From positions 1 to 5,136 of the forward strand of contig JAUXST010000609.1 in the NCBI GenBank assembly GCA_030679805.1: a DNA stretch of 5,136 bases, given 5' to 3'. The position numbers were made by a program, and so were the translations under genes. The notes under the pieces were generated by a model that saw only the letters and a list, made by a program, of their open reading frames with translations, had not been told where the DNA came from and searched no databases. Positions 1-4,419 of the stretch are shown one piece after another (within the stretch, counting starts at the first letter, position 1; every line of letters starts with the position of its first letter). This stretch comes from Reyranella sp. Lineage in GTDB: Bacteria; Pseudomonadota; Alphaproteobacteria; Reyranellales; Reyranellaceae.

Positions 1-663
1 GCGGCGCCCCAGGACCGCCGTGTCAGCATGGACCTGAACGACATCTCAAACCTCGACAAGCACGGCGAGGTGCTGCCGCGCGACGACCGCCGCCGCCTGT
101 TCGGCCTCGGCAACCAGCTCTGGCACTCCGACAGCTCGTTCAAGGATGTGCCGGCCAAGTATTCGCTGCTGTCGGCCCGCAAGATTCCGCCGACCGGCGG
201 CAACACCGAGTTCGCCGACATGCGCGCGGCCTACGATGCGCTCGATGAGGCGACCAAGCGCGAGGTCCACGGCCTGATCTGCGCCCACAGCCAGGTCTTT
301 TCGCGCGGCATCCTCGGCTTCGACGACTTCACCGAGGCCGAGCGCCAGAAATGGGCGCCGGTGCGCCAGCGGCTGGTGCGGCGCCATCCCACGACCGGGC
401 GGCTGTCGCTCTATCTCGCCTCCCATGCCGGCGGCATCGAAGGCTGGCCGATACCCGAGGCCCGTGCCTTCCTGCGCGACCTCACCGAGCACGCCACGCA
501 GCGCAAGTTCGTCTATGCCCATGTCTGGAAACCGTGGGACCTCGTGATGTGGGACAACCGCGTCACCATGCACCGCGCCCGCCGCTACGACCCCACCGAA
601 GTGCGCGACATGCGCCGCACCACGCTCACCAACGAAGTGTCGAGCCTGGACCAGGCGCCATAG
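1..663 (+). CDS. TauD/TfdA-family Fe(II)/2-oxoglutarate dioxygenase, 5'-truncated by the window
   Basis: This family couples oxidative decarboxylation of 2-oxoglutarate to hydroxylation of a substrate; TfdA acts on 2,4-dichlorophenoxyacetate and TauD on taurine. The frame is open from base 1, and the first Met (position 28) lies inside the conserved domain, so about 70 N-terminal residues are missing compared with TfdA of about 287 residues. Numbering from that Met, the metal triad is visible as H33-x-D35 (in LWHSDSSF) and H182 (in WDNRVTMH). R193, 11 residues after H182, matches the 2-oxoglutarate-binding Arg of TauD (R266), and R197 matches its R270. The segments LASHAG, DLTEHATQ and DMRRTTL look closer to TfdA than to TauD. 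The actual substrate is unknown; an alkanesulfonate, phenoxyacid or other carboxylate is possible. The MBL hydrolase gene follows after 6 nt, so the two are probably cotranscribed. Confidence 0.92.
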   Translation, partial: AAPQDRRVSMDLNDISNLDKHGEVLPRDDRRRLFGLGNQLWHSDSSFKDVPAKYSLLSARKIPPTGGNTEFADMRAAYDALDEATKREVHGLICAHSQVFSRGILGFDDFTEAERQKWAPVRQRLVRRHPTTGRLSLYLASHAGGIEGWPIPEARAFLRDLTEHATQRKFVYAHVWKPWDLVMWDNRVTMHRARRYDPTEVRDMRRTTLTNEVSSLDQAP

Positions 664-669
664 CGGCCC

Positions 670-1407
670 ATGCGACTCCAGTTCCTCGGCTCCGGCGACG
701 CCTTCGGCAGCGGCGGTCGTTTCAACACCTGCTTCCATCTCGAGCGCCAGGAGCGCGGCAACGTGCTGATCGACTGCGGCGCCTCCTCGATGGTGGCGAT
801 CCGCAAATGGGAGGTCGAGCCCAATGCCGTCTCGACGGTTCTGGTGAGCCACCTGCATGGCGATCACTTCGCCGGCCTCCCCTTCTTCCTGCTCGATGCC
901 CAGCTCGTGAGCCGTCGCACGGCGCCGCTGCTGCTGGCCGGCCCACCGGGCTTCGAGGAGCGGCTAATGATCGTCATGGAGGCGATGTTCGCAGGCTCGA
1001 CCAAGTCCCCGCGCAAGTTCGAGCTGGAGATCCGCGAACTCGAGCTGCACCAGCGGGCCGAGCTGAATGCGCTCGCGGTCACGCCGTACCTGATGAAGCA
1101 TTTCAGCGGCGCGCCCTCCTATGCGCTCCGGATCGAGACCGAGGGCAAGGTGCTCACCTATTCAGGCGACACCGAATGGGTCGATGAGCTGATCCCGGCC
1201 GGCCGCGACGCCGACCTCTTCATCTGCGAGGCCTATTTCTTCGACAAGGTGATGAAGTACCATGTCGACTACAGCACGCTCATGAAGCGCCTGCCCGAGA
1301 TCGGCGCCAAGCGCACCATCGTCACCCACATGAGCGCCGAACTCCTGAGCCGGCAAGGCGAGATCGCCTGCGAGGCGGCGCACGACGGGATGGTGGTGGA
1401 GTTCTAG
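670..1407 (+). CDS. MBL-fold metallo-hydrolase, RNase Z/arylsulfatase-like
   Basis: A 245-residue metallo-beta-lactamase-fold hydrolase, predicted cytoplasmic because no signal peptide is seen. It opens with the RNase Z-like strand LQFLGSGDAFGSGG (residues 3-16) and carries the HxHxDH zinc motif H61-L-H63-G-D65-H66. The further ligands expected for a dinuclear site are H144 (MKHFSG), D167 (SGD) and H220 (VTHMS), and H198 (KYHVDYSTL) could match the extra catalytic His of RNase Z. It is shorter than true RNase Z (about 300 residues) and has no obvious long flexible tRNA-binding arm. A small-molecule ester, sulfate or lactone hydrolase role is therefore more likely than tRNA processing (inference). 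The start has no clear Shine-Dalgarno; the upstream stop 6 nt away suggests translational coupling to the dioxygenase. Its TAG stop overlaps the TAG of the convergent minus-strand gene within CTAG. Confidence 0.9.
   Translation: MRLQFLGSGDAFGSGGRFNTCFHLERQERGNVLIDCGASSMVAIRKWEVEPNAVSTVLVSHLHGDHFAGLPFFLLDAQLVSRRTAPLLLAGPPGFEERLMIVMEAMFAGSTKSPRKFELEIRELELHQRAELNALAVTPYLMKHFSGAPSYALRIETEGKVLTYSGDTEWVDELIPAGRDADLFICEAYFFDKVMKYHVDYSTLMKRLPEIGAKRTIVTHMSAELLSRQGEIACEAAHDGMVVEF
1404..1407. other. shared CTAG: tail-to-tail overlap of two stop codons
   Basis: The palindrome CTAG provides TAG for the plus-strand MBL gene (1405-1407) and TAG for the minus-strand ABM-like gene (1404-1406). The convergent genes therefore overlap by four bases, with no room between them for an intergenic terminator. 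Confidence 0.95.
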
Positions 1408-1748
1408 GACGTCCCCTTGTTGCCGTGGCTCTTGAGCAGCTTCGGGATCTGCACCGACGTCGGTATCTCGATCAGGAATTCCTCGTCACGATCGAGATGG
1501 TGGATGCGGGTCGGGTCGCTGCCGGTGAAGCGCGACATCGCCGGAATATCTTCCCAGTACGAGATCGTCATGAATTCGGACTCGGTCTCGCGGTCCTCGC
1601 GAAAGGTCTGGACGCCCAGTGCTTTCTCGATCAGCGGCTTGATCCCGATCTCATAGTTGTAGGTTTCGTACTCGTCGGCCCGCTCGCGTCGCACGCACCC
1701 GCGCCAGATCCGGGCGATGGTCGGCTGCTTCGGCGCATTGCCACTCAT
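1404..1748 (-). CDS. antibiotic biosynthesis monooxygenase (ABM)-like dimeric alpha-beta barrel protein
   Basis: A 114-residue soluble protein. The pattern IARIWRG near residue 11, then a Tyr/Glu-rich helix (ADEYETYNYEIG, about 24-35), then GVQTFRED and EFMTISYWED (about 58-67), and then a helix before RIHHLDRDEEFLIE (81-94), is typical of small ferredoxin-like ABM-domain proteins. These dimerise and act on small or aromatic molecules without a bound cofactor, or serve as accessory proteins. The specific reaction cannot be predicted. The ATG at 1748 overlaps the TGA of the upstream reductase gene as ATGA, which fixes this start and argues for translational coupling. It is the last gene of the minus-strand cluster, and its stop shares CTAG with the MBL gene. 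Confidence 0.8.
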   Translation of the reverse strand: MSGNAPKQPTIARIWRGCVRRERADEYETYNYEIGIKPLIEKALGVQTFREDRETESEFMTISYWEDIPAMSRFTGSDPTRIHHLDRDEEFLIEIPTSVQIPKLLKSHGNKGTS

Positions 1749-2308
1749 TTCGGTCCCCACTCCTCGAGTATCGTTCCTGTCGCCGGGTCGAGCGGCCGGG
1801 TGTTGCGCAGCACGAGGCCATGCATCTTCAGGATATCCTCGGGAGTCTTGTCGCGGCCGACGCCGGGAAACACCGGCCGGCCGCGCGGCACGCTGGCCTC
1901 GGTCCGGCTGAGGAAGAAGGCGTCGTAGCCGATGTTGAGGAACAGGCCGAACACGTCGGTCCCGCCCACCACCGCCAACATGCCGTCGTCGACGCCCAGC
2001 CGCTGCCAGGCCTCCTCGAACGGCGCCGTCGCCGGGTTCCACAGCACCGCCCTCGAATTCTTCGGATCGGGCATCAGCCGCTGCACGCGCCGCGTCAGCA
2101 CGATGCGCCGCCGCGCCGCTTCCTTGGGGCCGCCCTCGGATGAATGGCGGCCGTTGGCAACCGCCGAGGCCCGGTCGAGCGAGGCCTGGTAGAATTCCTG
2201 GTCGGCCGGAATCTTGAGAACTTCGGGAAACGAACTGTCGGACCCCGCGATCATCCCCTCGCGCGAGACGATGGCGAAACCTTCGATCCGGGGACGCTTA
2301 ATGGCCAT
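1745..2308 (-). CDS. dihydrofolate reductase-fold (RibD_C-type) oxidoreductase
   Basis: A 187-residue soluble protein of the DHFR/RibD C-terminal family, whose members use NADPH to reduce pterin-, pyrimidine- or flavin-related and other substrates. Supporting features are the N-terminal strand and loop IEGFAIVSREGMIAGSD (residues 8-24), the helix IPADQEFYQASLDRASAV, the NGRHSSEGG segment (52-60), RIVLTRR (68-74) and the nucleotide-binding glycine turn VVGGTDVF (113-120). The C-terminal PVFPGVGRDKTPEDILKMHG is also usual for this family. It is not a housekeeping FolA: length and motifs fit the broad group often annotated simply as dihydrofolate reductase. The start at 2308 is chosen because GAAAGG (2316-2321) lies 7 nt upstream and because the sequence further upstream belongs to the DUF1761 reading frame. 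The stop overlaps the next start by ATGA. Substrate unknown. Confidence 0.82.
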   Translation of the reverse strand: MAIKRPRIEGFAIVSREGMIAGSDSSFPEVLKIPADQEFYQASLDRASAVANGRHSSEGGPKEAARRRIVLTRRVQRLMPDPKNSRAVLWNPATAPFEEAWQRLGVDDGMLAVVGGTDVFGLFLNIGYDAFFLSRTEASVPRGRPVFPGVGRDKTPEDILKMHGLVLRNTRPLDPATGTILEEWGPK

Positions 2309-2315
2309 GCCGCTG

Positions 2316-2321
2316 CCTTTC
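2316..2321 (-). promoter_or_regulatory. ribosome binding site of the RibD_C-type reductase
   Basis: GAAAGG on the minus strand, 7 nt before the ATG at 2308. It overlaps the TGA (2320-2322) of the upstream DUF1761 frame, so initiation may normally be helped by ribosomes finishing that gene. This decides the start. Confidence 0.6.
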
Positions 2322-2756
2322 AGACGCTCATCGCGCCAATGATGGCGCCTTGTATAACGAGCACCCCCAGCCAATGGGTGCCGTCGATCATCGTGAGTGA
2401 GGCCTTGCGCCCGGCGAAGGCGTTGTTGACGGCGAGTGCGGTGGCGACGAACCCGGCCCAGAGGAAGAGTGCGGAGACGACGCCGTTCTTCAGCGTCACC
2501 TGCCCCGGCCCGAGATGGCCGATCGTGCCGGCCAGCACCCAGGCCATGACCACGAGCGCCACGATCGACACGATGAAGGGGCCCGGCTTGGGCTTGCCGG
2601 ACGGCATCAACTGTTCCCTGGTCTTCTCGACCGCCTGCAGCCACCGGGCGGACAAGGCCATGTAGCGGACAAGGCCATGTAGTAGACCGATCCGAAGGCG
2701 AAGCCGGCCACCGCGGCGATCACGATGGCGAGTATATTCATGCCGGCGAAGTTCAT
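2320..2756 (-). pseudogene. DUF1761-like membrane protein gene, frameshifted by a 17-bp tandem duplication
   Basis: From the ATG at 2756, preceded by a strong AGGGAGG site, the frame reads MNFAGMNILAIVIAAV and onward through a first membrane helix to YYMALSA (residue 31). It then shifts and stops at 2607-2609 after 49 residues. The rest of the protein lies in another frame: an ATG at 2661 gives 113 residues starting MALSARWLQAVEK, with hydrophobic segments at about 28-50, 61-83 and 97-113. Deleting one copy of the 17-bp repeat at 2649-2682 fuses both parts in one 139-residue, four-helix frame, a usual size and layout for DUF1761 inner-membrane proteins, whose function is unknown. The internal ATG at 2661 has no good ribosome binding site and would lose helix 1, so it may not make a working protein. 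The gene lies between the hydrolase (55 nt) and the reductase (11 nt). It could be a real recent mutation, a slippage switch or a sequence error. Confidence 0.8.
2649..2682. repeat. perfect 17-bp tandem duplication (two copies)
   Basis: The unit cggacaaggccatgtag occurs twice in direct contact, at 2649-2665 and 2666-2682, with no mismatch. The base before each copy is also g, so the repeated tract extends from 2648. The unit is not a multiple of three and contains an ATG of the minus-strand gene, so it both shifts the frame and creates a second in-register MALSA start 17 nt downstream of the first. Confidence 0.97.
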
Positions 2757-2762
2757 GGTGCG

Positions 2763-2769
2763 CCTCCCT
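2763..2769 (-). promoter_or_regulatory. strong ribosome binding site of the original DUF1761 start
   Basis: AGGGAGG on the minus strand, 6 nt before the ATG at 2756. It is a near-consensus anti-16S match at good spacing, and it marks 2756 rather than 2661 as the gene's original start. Confidence 0.75.
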
Positions 2770-2811
2770 GGTCCCGGGCAGCCTAGCGCGCCCCCGTCCG
2801 GCCGTCGCCCC

Positions 2812-3693
2812 TTATGGATGGAGGTGCTTCACCAGAAACGCCGTCTGGTCGGCCACGATGCGGTCGACGAAGGGCGGGTGATAGACCTCGAAATGATCCG
2901 TCGGATAGTGGATCGCCTCGCCGCGCGGCGCCGCGCGCGCGACCCGAACGGCAATGGCGGGATCCATGAGATCCTCACGGTCGCTGACGCAGACCAGCAG
3001 AGGACAGCGCACACGCCGCGCCTGGGCGGCGGCATCGTAGAACAGCATCGACAGCCCCGCGCCCGCCGCGATGCGGCCGTCGAACGTGACGCCCCCGGGT
3101 ACTACCGACATCCAGCCGTCATAGGCGCCCGGCCGGTTGACGAAGGCGAGTTCGCCCGGCCGGCCGACGATCTGGACGTAGTGCCGGCCCAGCCCCAGGG
3201 CGCCGCGGATCAGGTCGGAAAAGATCGGAACGGTGAAGCGCATCAGATGACCCAGGCCGGAGCGCAGCGCCGGCGCCCGTCCCTGCAGGATCGGGCACTG
3301 CACCACCGCGGCCGAGATGTCGTACCGCCGCGCCGCCGTCGCCACAACGTGGCTGGCGCCAAACGAGGTGCCCCACAGCGCCACACGCGACGCATCGAGC
3401 TCGGGCCGGTCGCGAATGAAGGCGAGGGCTGCATCGATATCCTCGAAATAGCGCCGGATGCTCATGAGCTGGCGCGGCGTGCCGCCCGATTCGCCCAGGT
3501 GGCGGAAGTCGAACGCCACCACGGCGAGGCCCGCCGCAGAGAACCAGCGTTCGTACTGATCGAGCATCATCGAATGGGTGGCGCCGCCGCCGTGGATGAG
3601 CAGGACCACGGGGTGCGGGCCGGCGCCGGCCGGCAGGGTGAGCCAGGTGGCGCAGGTCTCGGTCCCCGAGCGGAAGGTCGTGCGGATGGTCAT
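2812..3693 (-). CDS. alpha/beta hydrolase (possible esterase or peptidase-like family member)
   Basis: A 293-residue serine hydrolase of the alpha/beta fold, predicted cytoplasmic. It shows the oxyanion-loop segment LLIHGGGATHS (31-41), the VVAFDFRHLGESGG strand and loop (58-71), and the nucleophile elbow G108-T-S110-F-G112. The acid is probably D241 in SDREDLMDP (D238 is the alternative), and the base is H267 in TDHFEVYHPP. A cap-like region lies between about 140 and 215. This fits a broad-specificity esterase, lactonase or carbon-carbon hydrolase; the substrate is unknown. The start at 3693 is preferred over an in-frame Met at 3759 because AAGGAG lies 6 nt upstream, and because the longer form would be translated through both operators. 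It is the first gene of the minus-strand cluster and divergent from the TetR gene, so it is likely a direct TetR target. Confidence 0.9.
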   Translation of the reverse strand: MTIRTTFRSGTETCATWLTLPAGAGPHPVVLLIHGGGATHSMMLDQYERWFSAAGLAVVAFDFRHLGESGGTPRQLMSIRRYFEDIDAALAFIRDRPELDASRVALWGTSFGASHVVATAARRYDISAAVVQCPILQGRAPALRSGLGHLMRFTVPIFSDLIRGALGLGRHYVQIVGRPGELAFVNRPGAYDGWMSVVPGGVTFDGRIAAGAGLSMLFYDAAAQARRVRCPLLVCVSDREDLMDPAIAVRVARAAPRGEAIHYPTDHFEVYHPPFVDRIVADQTAFLVKHLHP

Positions 3694-3699
3694 AGCCGT

Positions 3700-3705
3700 C
3701 TCCTT
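3700..3705 (-). promoter_or_regulatory. ribosome binding site of the alpha/beta hydrolase
   Basis: AAGGAG on the minus strand, 6 nt before the ATG at 3693. It decides the start against the 22-codon longer in-frame alternative, and it lies next to operator O1, which begins at 3707. Confidence 0.8.
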
Positions 3706-3706
3706 G

Positions 3707-3721
3707 AGGTACGGTGTACGT
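3707..3721. promoter_or_regulatory. probable TetR operator O1 (imperfect copy)
   Basis: The 15-mer AGGTACGGTGTACGT matches O2 at 12 of 15 positions. The right half TGTACGT is identical and the left half degenerate. Its centre lies 32 bp from the centre of O2, about three helical turns, so bound dimers would sit on the same DNA face. It would fall in the 5' leader of the hydrolase transcript and just upstream of the tetR promoter region. Assignment to the neighbouring TetR protein is inferred from position and symmetry. Confidence 0.65.
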
Positions 3722-3730
3722 GATAAGCAC

Positions 3731-3759
3731 GAAGTATTACGTACACTGTACGTTGTCAA
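3731..3759 (-). promoter_or_regulatory. candidate sigma-70-type promoter for the hydrolase cluster
   Basis: On the minus strand a perfect TTGACA (3759-3754) is followed by 17 nt and then TACTTC (3736-3731), a weak -10. Operator O2 occupies 15 of the 17 spacer bases, which would make repression by TetR direct. Transcription would begin near 3724, leaving a leader of about 30 nt. The -35 is convincing; the -10 is poor and could be placed differently. Confidence 0.45.
3739..3753. promoter_or_regulatory. probable TetR operator O2 (perfect palindrome)
   Basis: ACGTACACTGTACGT is a perfect inverted repeat of 7-bp arms around one central base. It lies 5 nt upstream of the tetR ribosome binding site and inside the spacer of the candidate hydrolase promoter. 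Position in a divergent TetR intergenic region and perfect dyad symmetry are typical of autoregulated TetR operators. Confidence 0.78.
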
Positions 3760-3764
3760 GGGAG
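3758..3764 (+). promoter_or_regulatory. ribosome binding site of the TetR gene
   Basis: AAGGGAG with a short 4-nt gap to the ATG at 3769. It overlaps the -35 hexamer of the opposing promoter (3754-3759) by two bases. Confidence 0.6.
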
Positions 3765-3768
3765 CCCC

Positions 3769-4419
3769 ATGCCACCCAAAGCCAAGTTCGACCGCGCCAA
3801 GCTGCAGGACGCGGCCCTTTCCATCGTCGACGGGCAGGGCCTACAGGCCCTCTCCATGCGCACCCTGGCGGCGGCGCTGGGGACGGGTCCGATGACGCTC
3901 TACAACTACGTGCGCGACCGCAGCGATCTCGACGCGCTGGTGGTCGAGGCGGTGATGTCCAAGGTGCGGCTGCCGCGCGAGAGCGGCGCGTGGCAGGCCG
4001 ACGTGCGGGCCATCGTCGAGGCGACGTGGCGCACCGTGCGCCGCCATCCCAACGTCATCCCGCTGGCGCTCACCCGCCGCACCTTGCACGAGACGACCCT
4101 CGAATGGGCCGAGGCCCTCCTGCGGGCGCTGGCGCGGAGCGGCCGGACCGGCGTCGACCTGCTGGTGGCCTTCCGCACCGTCTCGGGCTTTGTCATGGGC
4201 TTGGCGCAAGCGCAGCTCGCCGATCCCCTCTCACCTCAGGAGGACGGCACCAACCCGGATGTGAAGCGTGCCCAGGCGCTCGCTGCCGAACGCTTCCCGC
4301 GCCTGATCGAGATCGCGGGGGCTGCCGCAAAAGTGGGTGCGGACAAGGAGTTCCGCGCCGGCCTCGACATCGTCATGGCTGGCCTCTGCAACGAAGGAAA
4401 GAGCGATGCGCGTCACTGA
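3769..4419 (+). CDS. TetR/AcrR-family transcriptional regulator
   Basis: A 216-residue repressor-type protein. The N-terminal three-helix DNA-binding domain spans about residues 8-55: helix 1 from DRAKLQDAALSIVDGQG, then the helix-turn-helix LSMRTLAAALGTGPMTLYNY (28-47), a close match to the TetR signature with Y45-x-Y47 at the recognition helix end. The C-terminal part (about 70-210) is helical and would hold the ligand pocket and dimer interface; its type resembles the tetracycline-repressor C-terminal group (inference). It is divergent from the hydrolase cluster across two palindromes and overlaps the downstream enolase-superfamily gene by 14 nt. It probably represses its own operon and the divergent one until a pathway substrate or product binds. 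Ligand unknown. Confidence 0.93.
   Translation: MPPKAKFDRAKLQDAALSIVDGQGLQALSMRTLAAALGTGPMTLYNYVRDRSDLDALVVEAVMSKVRLPRESGAWQADVRAIVEATWRTVRRHPNVIPLALTRRTLHETTLEWAEALLRALARSGRTGVDLLVAFRTVSGFVMGLAQAQLADPLSPQEDGTNPDVKRAQALAAERFPRLIEIAGAAAKVGADKEFRAGLDIVMAGLCNEGKSDARH
4394..4399 (+). promoter_or_regulatory. ribosome binding site of the enolase-superfamily gene
   Basis: AAGGAA inside the end of the TetR coding region, 6 nt before the ATG at 4406. It supports that start over the in-frame Met codon at 4430. Confidence 0.6.

Noticed and set aside
46..867. Long 273-codon open frame on the minus strand
   Set aside because: It is antisense to the dioxygenase and MBL genes, both of which have intact catalytic motifs. 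The product is Ala/Gly/Val/His-rich low-complexity sequence typical of the antisense frame of GC-rich genes.
351..1187. 278-codon plus-strand open frame
   Set aside because: It is an out-of-frame shadow spanning the end of the dioxygenase and the start of the MBL gene; Arg/Pro/His-rich without motifs.
670..1407. Calling the MBL protein tRNase Z (rnz)
   Set aside because: The zinc motif and overall pattern are similar, but the protein is shorter, lacks an evident tRNA-binding arm, and sits in a catabolic context.
2320..2661. DUF1761 protein starting at the ATG at 2661 as an intact gene
   Set aside because: The start has no ribosome binding site, sits inside the duplicated unit, and drops the first membrane helix that is encoded just upstream behind a strong site. 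Kept only as a possible residual product.
3704..3709. TTGAGG as a -35 element for the tetR gene
   Set aside because: No reasonable -10 lies 16-18 bp downstream, so it is not listed as a promoter, although the mirrored position relative to O1 is suggestive.
2725..3723. Long 332-codon open frame on the plus strand
   Set aside because: It is antisense to the alpha/beta hydrolase, whose full catalytic triad is visible. The predicted protein is Arg-rich with no recognisable domain.
3714..3746. 8-bp inverted arms (3714-3721 and 3739-3746) as a hairpin or terminator
   Set aside because: The loop is 17 nt and no T-run follows. The arms are better explained as half-sites of the two separate 15-bp operators.
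3694..3759. N-terminal extension of the alpha/beta hydrolase to the ATG at 3759
   Set aside because: It would cover both operators and the promoter spacer, has no family similarity, and ignores the good AAGGAG site before 3693.
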